DNA from: CAYSLA01 sp964431685
Lineage (GTDB): Bacteria > Armatimonadota > UBA5829
Assembly: GCA_964431685.1 (NCBI GenBank)
Contig: CAYSLA010000026.1
Location: 1-28,986 of the forward strand
Length of the DNA: 28,986 nt
Reading direction: 5' to 3'
Shown piece after piece: positions 15,247-23,109 of the stretch. Position 1 is the first letter of the stretch. Every line of letters starts with the position of its first letter. The translations under genes and the position numbers were made by a program. The notes beneath the pieces are model-generated. The model did not search any database. It worked only from the letters and a program-made list of their open reading frames with translations, and had not been told where the DNA came from.

Positions 15247-17478
15247 ATGCCAGAAATAGTTTACAGAGCTGACGGCGGACATCCTATCGGAATCGGCCAC
15301 GTTATGCGAGCTATTCGCCTGGCGGAGCAGTGGTTGCGTCTCTGTCCGGCTATAACTGTGAACTTGCTGACCCGCGACGACCCCACCGTTCGCACGACTC
15401 TCGAGACCAGCGCTCCCGCGAACATGCGCACAATATGGCTCCCTCCACGCGACAGCGGCATTCTCCCTGTCTTGGATGCGGCGGACTTCGAAGCCGCACT
15501 GTCTGAACTCCTCCCGGATATCATAATCGTCGATATGCTTGATACTCCTGCAGCCGAGATGCGCAAGCTGTCCGAGATGGCCCGAATGATTGTGAGCTTT
15601 GATGACAGGGGCGACGGCAGGCAATTCGCGCACCTCGTAAGCAATTTCCTGGTAAGGGACCACGACCCGTCGCATCTGGACGCGTTTCGCACCTGGCTGC
15701 GGGAGGGTCCCGAATATGCTCCTCTCGGCGTTGACCTGGCAGGAGTTACCCGCAGGAAACGAGAGCCGAAGAACGCCCAGCGCGTCCTGGTCAGTTTGGG
15801 CGGGACTGACGCGAGCGGGCTTGTGGTCAAAGTAGCGCGGGCACTTTCGACACTGCCCGCAATCAAGCAGGTGGACTTCGCTCTGGGTGTGGCGGGACGA
15901 AACTACGATGAGGTCAAGCGTATCGCAGATGCTGCTCCCTGGCAAGCCAAGCTGCACTCGCAGTTGCCCTCTCTGCTTCCTCTGTACGAACACGCCGATA
16001 TCGCGATAGTGGCAGGCGGAATCACAATGCACGAGGTGGCAAGATGTGGCGTGCCATCAATCGCGCTTTGTCAGCCGGTGGATCACCAGTTGCTGGTTGC
16101 CGAGCACATGGAGACCGAAGGATGCATGCTCAATCTCGGTTATGGCGATGACCGTTCCGAGAATCTTATCACCGCGGCGGTGGCGAGTCTGGCGTCCGAC
16201 CGTGAACAACGTCAGTCTATGGCGAACGCCGGGCCGCGTGTGTGCGACGGTCTCGGCGCCCGGCGACTGGCGGAGCTTGTGCTTGCCAGATGGGCTGTCA
16301 TTGCATCTGAGGCTGCTCAAGCGTCCTCGCGCGGTGAGACCGCGGGAGAAAACGGGCTCTGGCAGAGCAAGGAGTTTCTGCGGAAGCTTATCGACCACTT
16401 GCCGTGTCTCGTCTGGGTAGTTGACAGGAATGGCCGGTTCGTTCTTGTTAACCGTGCGTGCGGCGAGTTTGGCGGACTGGACACCAGTGACCTGGAAGGC
16501 AAGACATACCGTGGCCAGGGATTCTCCGATGAGACCGCGCGTGAGATCGAGGCCGACGACAGATGGGTGATGGAGACAGGACGCGAGCTGCAGATACCGG
16601 AGAAGGCTTACGTAAGTCCAAAGGACGGCACAGCCGAATGGTTAGCTACGACGAAGATACCGCTGTTCGACGAATCGGGTGACGTTGAGGCAATGCTCGG
16701 AATAGCCGTGTTCATCACCCAGACAAAAGCTGCGGAGGACGAACTGAGGCGCACACTCACCGCGCTGGAACAGGCCTACGAGCACCAGAGCGTCTTCTTG
16801 CGAAACGTCACGCATGAGGTGCGGACCCCTCTAACCTCCACAGTCGGCTACTCAAAGATACTGCTGGAGGAGATTTGCGGCCCGATAAACGACGCGCAGG
16901 CACTCATGCTTCAGAACATCCTCGCCAGCTCCAATCATTTGCTTGGGATAGTCGATGCATTGTTGGAGGTTACACGGCTGAAGAGCGGCCGTATTGAGTT
17001 GACGCCAGTTGCCTGCAACCCGGTCGAGATCGCGAGGACCGCCGTGGATTCCATTCTGCCTCAGGCGCGGGACAAGGGGCTGCCGGTCGACGTGATCTGC
17101 AATGAGGATGCATCGACCGCGTACTACGACCGGCAGAAGCTGATCGTGATCCTCACAAACCTGCTCTCTAACGCGGTGAAATTCACAGCCAAAGGTGGTG
17201 TGAAAGTTTACGTCAGCTCAGCCAATCAGCACGCGGAGTTCATAGTGGTTGACACGGGTAACGGTATCCCACAGTCGGGACTGCCGGCCATTTTTGATGA
17301 GTTCGAGCAATTGAGTCATCCCTCGAAGCACAAGTCGGCCGGGTTCGGGCTGGGGCTCGCGGTTGTAGAGGCGTTCGTGCACATGACGCAGTCAACACTG
17401 GTGGTCTCCAGCAGACACAATGAGGGGACCGCCATCACTCTCCGAGTGCCTGCTTTGGATCCTGACCAACACGGATGA
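15247..17478 (+). CDS. PseG-like nucleotide-sugar hydrolase domain fused to PAS histidine kinase
   Basis: A 743-aa soluble protein with an unusual architecture. Residues 1-350 match PseG, the UDP-sugar hydrolase of pseudaminic acid synthesis: RADGGHPIGIGHVMRA with the GxGH histidine (His18), LVSLGGTDASG near 181 and the donor-site region IVAGGITMHEVARCGVPSIA near 254-273. Residues about 375-495 form a PAS domain (LIDHLPCLVWVVDRNGRFVL). HisKA follows with the H-box VTHEVRTPLT (His523). The ATPase domain has NLLSNAVKFT (N-box, 638-647), DTGNGIP (669-675) and GFGLGL (699-704). There are no membrane segments, so signal input is cytoplasmic. No response regulator lies in the window. The PseG part may sense a nucleotide sugar or still be an enzyme; the retained histidine leaves both options open. 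Confidence 0.88.
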   Translation: MPEIVYRADGGHPIGIGHVMRAIRLAEQWLRLCPAITVNLLTRDDPTVRTTLETSAPANMRTIWLPPRDSGILPVLDAADFEAALSELLPDIIIVDMLDTPAAEMRKLSEMARMIVSFDDRGDGRQFAHLVSNFLVRDHDPSHLDAFRTWLREGPEYAPLGVDLAGVTRRKREPKNAQRVLVSLGGTDASGLVVKVARALSTLPAIKQVDFALGVAGRNYDEVKRIADAAPWQAKLHSQLPSLLPLYEHADIAIVAGGITMHEVARCGVPSIALCQPVDHQLLVAEHMETEGCMLNLGYGDDRSENLITAAVASLASDREQRQSMANAGPRVCDGLGARRLAELVLARWAVIASEAAQASSRGETAGENGLWQSKEFLRKLIDHLPCLVWVVDRNGRFVLVNRACGEFGGLDTSDLEGKTYRGQGFSDETAREIEADDRWVMETGRELQIPEKAYVSPKDGTAEWLATTKIPLFDESGDVEAMLGIAVFITQTKAAEDELRRTLTALEQAYEHQSVFLRNVTHEVRTPLTSTVGYSKILLEEICGPINDAQALMLQNILASSNHLLGIVDALLEVTRLKSGRIELTPVACNPVEIARTAVDSILPQARDKGLPVDVICNEDASTAYYDRQKLIVILTNLLSNAVKFTAKGGVKVYVSSANQHAEFIVVDTGNGIPQSGLPAIFDEFEQLSHPSKHKSAGFGLGLAVVEAFVHMTQSTLVVSSRHNEGTAITLRVPALDPDQHG

Positions 17479-17487
17479 AATCATGGG

Positions 17488-17530
17488 ACCAATATGTCTC
17501 ATGAGTCCTATAAGTCCCATAAGTCTCATC
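17488..17530. repeat. GTCCCATA-type short-motif repeat at a convergent gene junction
   Basis: Imperfect units of about 9-10 bp (ATGTCTCATGAGTCCTATAA, then GTCCCATAAGTCTCAT) lie just after the histidine kinase stop and before the end of the convergent hspR gene. A related cluster occurs at 21933-21978 between the convergent rex and dehydrogenase genes. No gene fits in this 66-bp gap. Confidence 0.65.
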
Positions 17531-17544
17531 CCCCGAAGCATCCT

Positions 17545-17886
17545 CTACCCGATTATGTCGTCGATTCTCCGAGCCTGTTCCACCGCAATCCTCTTCATAC
17601 GGTCAAGCTCGTTTTCCATTTCCGAACGCATTCGGTTCATCTTGTCCAGCAGGTCCAGAACCACTTCCACACCTGCCAGGTTCACGCCCATATCCTGGGT
17701 CAGATGCTGAATCTGCATCAGCCTTTCGATGTCGGCCCGGGAATACACACGATTCTTGGAGCCAATGCGCGCCGGGCTGATGAGTCCCATCCGCTCGTAC
17801 AGCCGGAGCGTCTGCGGATGCATCTGGCACAGCTTCGCCGCTACGCCTATCATATACAGAGGTTCGTCTTTGTTTGTGTTGTCCAT
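17545..17886 (-). CDS. hspR: HspR, MerR-family heat shock repressor
   Basis: A 113-aa MerR-type regulator. The helix-turn-helix (YMIGVAAKLCQMHPQTLRLYERMGLISP, split about residues 11-38) and the GVNLAGVEVVLDLLDKM segment match HspR, which represses dnaK operons and uses DnaK as co-repressor in actinobacteria. The C-terminus is a short coiled coil (MRSEMENELDRMKRIAVEQA). It is the last gene of dnaK-dnaJ-hspR on the minus strand, 44 bp after dnaJ, the usual position for this regulator. The start codon at 17884-17886 has no clear ribosome site, so low-level or coupled translation is possible. A matching operator is present in the dnaK promoter (20946-20976), supporting autoregulation of the operon. 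Confidence 0.92.
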   Translation of the reverse strand: MDNTNKDEPLYMIGVAAKLCQMHPQTLRLYERMGLISPARIGSKNRVYSRADIERLMQIQHLTQDMGVNLAGVEVVLDLLDKMNRMRSEMENELDRMKRIAVEQARRIDDIIG

Positions 17887-17930
17887 CGCGGGTTTCGCTT
17901 TCGTTGGGGCGCACTCCGGCGCCTGCGTAA

Positions 17931-18875
17931 CTACCTGCCGCCACGAGCCTTACGAATCTCTTCGAGCAAGCTCCGTTCTCGATCCGACATAGAATCTGGC
18001 ACTTGTATCCTCACCTTGGCGAAAAGGTTACCTTTCTTGTCACCTTTCGCAGCCGGCATTCCCTGTCCGGGTAGTCTGAATGTCTTGCCTGACGTTGTGC
18101 CGGCGGGCACTTTCATTGTCACTCTGCCGGTTAGAGTGGGAACCTGCACCTCGCCGCCCAGCACCGCGTCAACATAGTCAACCTCAACTTCGGTCTTTAG
18201 ATCGTCTCCGCTTCGCTCATAGCGCTTATGGGGCGCAATCTTCACCGCCAGAAGCAGATCGCCGTGCCCGGACATTCCCTCGAGTCCCTGGTTAGCCAGC
18301 CGGATCTTCTGGCCGTCCTTGATGCCCTTGGGAATGGTGACATCAATTCTGCGTCCGTTGACCGTAAAGGACTTATGACTGCCGTGAAACGCGTCCTCGA
18401 GAGTTATCTCAATCTCGGACTCGATGTTCTGGCCTCTGCTGCTGCGTGTGTGGCCGGCGTGCCTGGACCGGGGTTGGCTTGCCTGGCCTGCTCCGCCGAA
18501 TATGACGTCGAACAGATTGCCAAAGTCCGCCTCGCCGCCCGATCCGAAACCGCCGCCCTGCGCGTTCATGTCGCCAAAATCGAACTGGAAACCTCCGAAG
18601 TTGCCGCCGCGGCCAGGTCCGCCGCCTGGTCCTCCCGCGCCAACTTGCTCCCAGTACTGGCCATACCGGTCGTACTTCGCGCGTTTTTCCTTGTCTGAGA
18701 GAACGTCGTAGGCCTCGCTTATTTCCTTGAACTTCTCCTCGGCGGAGCTGTCGCCAGGGTTAACGTCAGGGTGGTACTTCCGCGCCAGCTTCCGGTAGGA
18801 GGACTTGATCTCCTTTTCCGTGGCGGTCTTCTCAACGCCGAGTGTTTTGTAGTAGTCCTTGTAGGCGGTAGCCAT
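17931..18875 (-). CDS. dnaJ: DnaJ-type co-chaperone without zinc finger (CbpA-like)
   Basis: A 314-aa type II J-domain protein that stimulates DnaK ATPase and delivers clients. The J domain (1-75) has the essential HPD motif at residues 35-37. A Gly/Phe-rich region spans about 80-145, followed by two C-terminal beta-sandwich client-binding domains (about 150-305). The four CxxCxGxG repeats of classical DnaJ are absent, so it is closer to CbpA/DnaJ2. It is 68 bp downstream of dnaK and is followed by hspR, which makes it part of the heat-shock operon. The ATG at 18873-18875 has only a GA-rich stretch upstream. A strong hairpin (18894-18933) lies between dnaK and this gene. The CbpA name is an alternative. 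Confidence 0.93.
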   Translation of the reverse strand: MATAYKDYYKTLGVEKTATEKEIKSSYRKLARKYHPDVNPGDSSAEEKFKEISEAYDVLSDKEKRAKYDRYGQYWEQVGAGGPGGGPGRGGNFGGFQFDFGDMNAQGGGFGSGGEADFGNLFDVIFGGAGQASQPRSRHAGHTRSSRGQNIESEIEITLEDAFHGSHKSFTVNGRRIDVTIPKGIKDGQKIRLANQGLEGMSGHGDLLLAVKIAPHKRYERSGDDLKTEVEVDYVDAVLGGEVQVPTLTGRVTMKVPAGTTSGKTFRLPGQGMPAAKGDKKGNLFAKVRIQVPDSMSDRERSLLEEIRKARGGR

Positions 18876-18893
18876 CGTAGTCTCTCGATCCTA

Positions 18894-18933
18894 CCCTCTC
18901 CTGCTCTGCCGACTACGGCAGGGCAGGAGAGGG
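18894..18933. repeat. 18-bp-arm hairpin between dnaK and dnaJ
   Basis: CCCTCTCCTGCTCTGCCG at 18894-18911 pairs with 18916-18933 with one mismatch and a four-base loop (ACTA). It occupies most of the 68-bp gap between the dnaK stop and the dnaJ start. Without a U-run it is not a standard terminator. It may protect the upstream dnaK transcript or lower dnaJ expression, or simply be another dispersed palindrome. Confidence 0.85.
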
Positions 18934-18943
18934 GTTATGCGTT

Positions 18944-20785
18944 CTATTCGGCTTTGAACTCGGCGTCGATCACGTTCTCGTCTTCGCCGCCGGAAGCGCC
19001 TTCCTCCGGCGCACCCGAAGCTCCGGCGTCACCTGCCTGACTCTGCGCGGACGCCTGTTCGTAGAGCATCTGCGACAGCTTATAGCTTGCCTGCTGCAGC
19101 GCCTCGCTGGCCTCGTTGATCCGGGTGGGATCATCGGACTCCAGCGCCTGCCGCACCTCGTTCATCGCATTGTCTACAGCCAGCTTGTCCTCGCTGGGAA
19201 CCTTATCGCCGAGGTCCTTGATCATCTTGTCCGTGGCATACAGCAACTGCTCCGCACGGTTCTTCGCCTCAGCCGCCTCACGCTGCTTCTTGTCCTCGTC
19301 CGCGTGCGATTCGGCTTCCTTCATCATCTTGTCAATCTCGTCCTTTGACAGCCTGGTCGAGCCTGTGATGGTGATGGACTGCTGCGTGCCAGTTGCCATA
19401 TCCTTGGCCGACACGTTCACTATGCCGTTGGCGTCAATGTCGAACGTGACTTCGACCTGCGGTACCCCGCGCGGCGCGGGTGGAATGCCCGTGAGATGGA
19501 ACCTGCCGAGACTGTGATTGTACTGCGCCATCTCGCGCTCGCCCTGCAGCACGTGGATCTCCACTTCGGTCTGCCCGTCCGCCGCAGTTGTGTACGTCTT
19601 GCTCTTTCGCGTCGGGATAGTCGTGTTGCGCTCAATCAGCTTATCGGTTATTCCGCCCAGCGTCTCCACTCCAAGAGTGAGCGGGGTCACGTCGAGCAGA
19701 ACGACGTCCTTGACCTCTCCTCCAAGAACCCCGGCCTGAATCGCGGCGCCAACCGCCACAACCTCATCCGGGTTTACGCCTTTGTGGGGCTCCTTGCCGC
19801 CCGCAAGTTTCTTTACCAGGTCCTGAACCATCGGCATCCTTGTTGAGCCACCGACCAGAATGATCTCGTCGATCTCCTTCTCCGACACGCCCGCGTCGCG
19901 CACTGCCTTCTTGTAAGGCTCCACGCACCGTTCCAGAAGGTCTCTGGTCAGTTCCTCGAACTTCGCTCGTGTGAGCATCATGTCAAGGTGCTTCGGGCCG
20001 GACGCGTCCGCCGTTATGTACGGCAGGTTAATGTTGGTCTGCACCATGCTCGACAGCTCGACCTTGGCCTTCTCCGCCGCTTCGCGAACCCGCTGGAGGG
20101 CCTGCTTGTCGTTGCGAAGATCGACACCCTGCTGACTCTTGTACTCGTCGCAGATCCAGTCGACGACCTTCTGGTCCCAGTCATCGCCACCGAGCTGCGT
20201 GTCGCCTGAAGTAGACTTAACTTCAAACACACCTTCGCCAACTTCCAGCAGCGACACGTCGAACGTTCCACCGCCAAGGTCCCAGACAAGAATAGTCTCG
20301 TTACCTTTCTTGTCCAGGCCGTAGGCCAGCGACGCCGCGGTCGGTTCGTTGATTATGCGCAGCACGTTGAGACCGGCTATCTCACCGGCATGTTTCGTTG
20401 CAGTGCGCTGAGCGTCGTTGAAGTACGCGGGGACTGTGATGACCGCCTGAGTCACTGTCTCGCCCAGATACGCCTCCGCGTCCGCTTTGAGCTTCTGGAG
20501 GACCATCGCAGAGAACTCCTCAGGGCTGTATTTCTTGCCATCGATCTCCACGTGATGATCGGCGCCCATGTATCTCTTAATCGAGCTTACGGTTCTTTCC
20601 GGATTGAGGATGGCCTGTCTCTTGGCCGTCACGCCGACAAGGCGCTCCCCCGTTTTCGAAAACCCTACTACGGACGGCGTAGTGCGGCTTCCCTCCGAAT
20701 TGGGGATGACGACGGGTTCGCCTCCCTCCATAACCGCGACGACGCTGTTTGTTGTTCCAAGGTCGATACCCACTGTCTTAGCCAT
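18944..20785 (-). CDS. dnaK: DnaK (Hsp70) chaperone
   Basis: A 613-aa Hsp70. The ATPase domain shows VGIDLGTTNSVVAVMEGG at the N-terminus, VWDLGGGTFDVSLLEVGEG (phosphate-2 loop) and EIILVGGSTRMPMVQDLV (adenosine site). The substrate-binding domain contains the VLQGEREMAQYNHSLGRFHL and IPPAPRGVPQVEVTFDIDAN signatures, and the acidic C-terminal tail ends EDENVIDAEFKAE. The ATG at 20783-20785 has GGAGG eight bases upstream and starts MAKTVGIDLG, the normal DnaK opening; a longer frame to 20821 lacks such a signal. It folds and refolds proteins with DnaJ and a GrpE exchange factor, but no grpE is present in the operon. Expression should be controlled by HspR at 20946-20976. Confidence 0.97.
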   Translation of the reverse strand: MAKTVGIDLGTTNSVVAVMEGGEPVVIPNSEGSRTTPSVVGFSKTGERLVGVTAKRQAILNPERTVSSIKRYMGADHHVEIDGKKYSPEEFSAMVLQKLKADAEAYLGETVTQAVITVPAYFNDAQRTATKHAGEIAGLNVLRIINEPTAASLAYGLDKKGNETILVWDLGGGTFDVSLLEVGEGVFEVKSTSGDTQLGGDDWDQKVVDWICDEYKSQQGVDLRNDKQALQRVREAAEKAKVELSSMVQTNINLPYITADASGPKHLDMMLTRAKFEELTRDLLERCVEPYKKAVRDAGVSEKEIDEIILVGGSTRMPMVQDLVKKLAGGKEPHKGVNPDEVVAVGAAIQAGVLGGEVKDVVLLDVTPLTLGVETLGGITDKLIERNTTIPTRKSKTYTTAADGQTEVEIHVLQGEREMAQYNHSLGRFHLTGIPPAPRGVPQVEVTFDIDANGIVNVSAKDMATGTQQSITITGSTRLSKDEIDKMMKEAESHADEDKKQREAAEAKNRAEQLLYATDKMIKDLGDKVPSEDKLAVDNAMNEVRQALESDDPTRINEASEALQQASYKLSQMLYEQASAQSQAGDAGASGAPEEGASGGEDENVIDAEFKAE

Positions 20786-20941
20786 CTTGGCCACCTCCAC
20801 ATAGTTGTCCTGTATTGACACGCAACGTCAGGCCCATATTATTCCTCTGTCCACGCATCCTGCACTCAACACATCAGCGTGGATCTCAGTGCAACCAGAG
20901 CTTGTCTTGCCTGTTGTTTAGCGTTGTATCTTGACATTACA

Positions 20942-20970
20942 ATTATATGACTTGAGTGCATTGCTGTCAA
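20942..20970 (-). promoter_or_regulatory. dnaK promoter, consensus sigma-70
   Basis: On the minus strand, TTGACA (20965-20970) and TATAAT (20942-20947) are separated by exactly 17 bp, a perfect match to the sigma-70 consensus at optimal spacing. The HspR-like inverted repeat covers the -35 box and spacer. This fits a strong housekeeping promoter held down by a repressor, rather than a heat-shock sigma factor. Confidence 0.92.
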
Positions 20971-20976
20971 GTCATA
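20946..20976. promoter_or_regulatory. HspR operator (HAIR-like inverted repeat)
   Basis: TATGACTTGA (20946-20955) and its exact complement TCAAGTCATA (20967-20976) flank 11 bases. The core CTTGAGT-N7-TGTCAAG resembles the HAIR consensus CTTGAGT-N7-ACTCAAG recognised by HspR, with the right spacing and two changed bases in the second half-site. It overlaps the dnaK -35 and the upstream edge of the -10 box, so binding would block polymerase. The hspR gene at the end of the operon closes the loop. Confidence 0.88.
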
Positions 20977-21053
20977 TTTTCCACTCTGGCGCAGATTTCA
21001 AACATTTTTTCTGAGAAAGGGCTTCGCCCTCGTTCTCTTTCTTGCGCGCCGTC

Positions 21054-21083
21054 TTGACACGCCAGGCCCTGCAAACCTATAAT
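21054..21083 (+). promoter_or_regulatory. rex promoter
   Basis: TTGACA at 21054-21059 and TATAAT at 21078-21083 are separated by 18 bp. The leader to the rex ATG at 21145 would be about 55 bases and contains GGAGG eight bases before the start. Confidence 0.85.
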
Positions 21084-21144
21084 CCGAGCACAAACTCACG
21101 TTGCTTCTCTGTCCTGCGGGCCAGAACATACGGAGGAAGATCGC

Positions 21145-21786
21145 ATGCCCGACGGCTACAAAGCTCCGGTGCCGACTCTCGAGCGGTTGGCGACATATCT
21201 GACGGTGCTGACCGGGTTCAAGTCGAAAGGAGTGGACACAGTCTCGTCCATCGATATCGAACAACACGCCGGGGTGAACGCGGCGCAGGTCAGGAAAGAT
21301 CTGTCCTTGTTCGGCGGTTTCGGTAAGACCGGGGTCGGCTACAATGTTACGGCCCTGCACGAGCACATATCCAAGATACTGAAGCTGGAGCATACTCAGA
21401 GAGTGCTGCTGGTAGGAGCCGGTAATCTGGGCTCGGCCCTGGCGGGCTATCCCGCGCTGCGGACGGAGAACTTCAAAATAGTGGCTGTGTTCGACAACAA
21501 CCCGAGGAAGATCGGGGCTGAGATATGGGGTATATCCATAAAGGACATTGCCAGCCTCGTCGACGAGAACCGGTCCTTGGGCGCTAAGATCGGCATTATA
21601 GCTGTGCCTGCCTCATGGGCTCAGCAGACGGCGGAGAGGCTGGTGGAAGCTGGGGTGCTCAACATACTGAACTTCGCCCCGGTCGTTCTGAGGCTTCCCG
21701 AAGGCGTGACCGTGCGCAACGTTGATTTTGTGCAAGAACTTGCCGTTTTGAGCTACCATATACGCAGTGAGTCTGAGCCCGGGTAA
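21145..21786 (+). CDS. rex: Rex, NADH/NAD+-sensing redox repressor
   Basis: A 213-aa Rex family protein. The winged helix (residues 1-80) includes SSIDIEQHAGVNAAQVRKDL and SLFGGFGKTGVGYNV, both characteristic of Rex. The Rossmann domain has RVLLVGAGNLGSALAGY (GAGNLG at 91-96) for NAD(H) binding, and the C-terminal swapped helix is present (FVQELAVLSYHI). Rex represses fermentation and respiratory genes when NAD+ is high and is released by NADH. The ATG at 21145 has GGAGG eight bases upstream. It is transcribed alone, divergent from dnaK. Nearby candidate targets include the D-2-hydroxyacid dehydrogenase, but no Rex operator was recognised. Confidence 0.95.
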   Translation: MPDGYKAPVPTLERLATYLTVLTGFKSKGVDTVSSIDIEQHAGVNAAQVRKDLSLFGGFGKTGVGYNVTALHEHISKILKLEHTQRVLLVGAGNLGSALAGYPALRTENFKIVAVFDNNPRKIGAEIWGISIKDIASLVDENRSLGAKIGIIAVPASWAQQTAERLVEAGVLNILNFAPVVLRLPEGVTVRNVDFVQELAVLSYHIRSESEPG

Positions 21787-21796
21787 CACTGTTCGC

Positions 21797-21823
21797 GTCA
21801 TTCCGAAGCAGAGCGAGGAATCT
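21797..21823. repeat. GTCATTCCGA...GAGGAATCT repeat, copy 1
   Basis: GTCATTCCGAAGCAGAGCGA followed by GGAATCT matches, with a few changes, both arms of the palindromic element at 24330-24390. It lies just after the rex stop. Confidence 0.65.
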
Positions 21824-21853
21824 GTCGTATATAGAGGTTAGCGATATGCCGAT

Positions 21854-21912
21854 GTTTCGGGATTTCGGATTGAACTAAGCTGGCAGATCTGTTGAGGCCG
21901 AAATCCGGAAAC
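21854..21912. repeat. Inverted repeat GTTTCGGGATTTCGG
   Basis: GTTTCGGGATTTCGG (21854-21868) pairs with CCGAAATCCGGAAAC (21898-21912) at 14 of 15 positions with a 29-base loop. It lies between the convergent rex and dehydrogenase genes. Confidence 0.75.
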
Positions 21913-21932
21913 AACATGCAAGCTCAAGTAGA

Positions 21933-21978
21933 ATGGGTCTCATACGTCCCATAGGCCCTATAGGTCCCATATCTCCCA
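21933..21978. repeat. GTCCCATA-type short-motif repeat, second cluster
   Basis: Units resembling GTCCCATAGGCCCTATAGGT and GGTCTCATAC repeat over about 45 bp directly beside the dehydrogenase stop. They match the cluster at 17488-17530. Both clusters sit at the 3' ends of convergent genes. Confidence 0.65.
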
Positions 21979-21979
21979 C

Positions 21980-23109
21980 TTAGTATCCCCGCCCGCGGTC
22001 GTAGACGTTGACCATTTCGCCTCCGCTGAGGAATGCGGCGACGTTCCGCCGGACTATCTCCGCGCCAAGCGGTGCGTATTCGGCGAATGACGCGGCGGTG
22101 TGGGGAGTGATGATCGTGTTTGGAAGACCGTAGACAGGGCTATCGGGCTCAAGCGGCTCGGTTGGGAAGACATCGAGTGCAGCTCCGGCCAGCCGATTAC
22201 TGCGAAGCGCTTCGGCAAGTGCGTCGTGGTCAACCATCGCACCCCTCGCCACGTTGATCAGATACGCGTTACGCTTCATCAACGCCAGTTCGCTTCGTCC
22301 AATAAGTGCGTTGGTCTCCTGGGTAAGCGGGGCGAGCAGGGCCACAAAATCGGCATCAGGCAGGAGGTCGCGGAGCTTGTCTGGCGCGAATACCCCATCC
22401 ACCCCGGCGATGTTTGCGGGAAGCGTGCGCTTCGTGCCGACCACCCGCATTCCAAAGGCTTTCGCGAGCTGCGCAACGCTCGATCCTATCTTTCCCAGGC
22501 CGACAATCAGCAGCGTCTTGCCGCGGAGCACGGACGCCTGCGAGGCGATCTTGGAACGGTCGTAGCTGTGGCGAGATGCCAGGTAAAGCGCTGTGTCCAG
22601 TCTTCTGGCCAGGGCCAGCATCTGGGCGATCACGTGCTCGGCAACAACAGTTGTGTGGACGCCCGACAGCGTGGTGAGCACGACATCGCTGGATTCGAGC
22701 TCCGGAAACATAGTGTGGTTCAGTCCCGCGCTGCCAAACTGTACCCAGCGAAGCCGTTTGGCGCTCGCGAACACCGGCGGAGTGATCCGCCATCCGANNN
22801 NNNNNNNNNNNNNNNNNNNNNNNNNNNNNNNNNNNNNNNNNNNNNNNNNNNNNNNNNNNNNNNNNNNNNNNNNNNNNNNNNNNNNNNNNNNNNNNNNACC
22901 CAGCGAAGCCGTTTGGCGCTCGCGAACACCGGCGGAGTGATCCGCCATCCGATCACGGCGTCCGCATCGGAGATTTCGCGTGCGGCGTCATCGTCCGATT
23001 CGCAGACCACGACCTCTTGCTCCGAGAGGGCCGGCAATATCAGGCGGACGTACTCGTCGACAATTGACCGGGACTCCAGGTGGTATGCCTTCCAGAAGAC
23101 AAACTTCAC
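21980..23109 (-). CDS. D-2-hydroxyacid dehydrogenase (interrupted by an artificial gap)
   Basis: NAD(P)-dependent oxidoreductase of the D-isomer-specific 2-hydroxyacid family. Removing the 100 N and one of the two identical 55-bp flanks gives a continuous 324-aa frame. In that numbering the Rossmann motif GLGKIG is at 152-157 and the catalytic triad is Arg237 (NVARGAM), Glu266 (PTEPLEP) and His285 (TPHTAAS). The start is GTG at 23107-23109, with GGAGG seven bases upstream and a GTGA overlap with the enzyme I-like gene, so the two are translated together. The substrate is unknown; glyoxylate/hydroxypyruvate, phosphoglycerate or a sugar-derived acid are options. The gene is intact, not a pseudogene, once the assembly artefact is removed. 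Confidence 0.88.
22743..22952. other. Artificial scaffold gap with duplicated 55-bp flanks
   Basis: The 55 bases at 22743-22797 are identical to 22898-22952, with exactly 100 N between them. The 155 extra bases shift the frame by two. Removing them restores one open reading frame, so the two contigs simply overlapped by 55 bp. Confidence 0.95.

Larger units (their letters stand above)
20786..21144. other. Divergent dnaK/rex regulatory region (359 bp)
   Basis: No gene is seen. The region holds the dnaK promoter and HspR operator (20942-20976), the rex promoter (21054-21083) and a small hairpin around 21012-21036 (GAGAAAGGGC...GCCCTCGTTCTC). The dnaK leader RNA would be about 150 bases long; I see no riboswitch in it. 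No clear Rex operator (TTGTGA...TCACAA) is visible upstream of rex. Confidence 0.75.

Noticed and set aside
15154..16032. Minus-strand 292-codon open frame opposite the PseG domain
   Set aside because: The plus-strand frame carries clear PseG motifs. The opposite frame has no family pattern and is a coding shadow.
15247..16300. Pseudaminic acid biosynthesis locus
   Set aside because: Only the PseG-like domain is present, fused to a kinase. No PseB, C, F, H or I homologue is in the window.
21980..23109. Dehydrogenase pseudogene or tandem partial duplication
   Set aside because: The duplication is exactly 55 bp around 100 N and disappears on collapsing the scaffold join, leaving an intact 324-aa frame.
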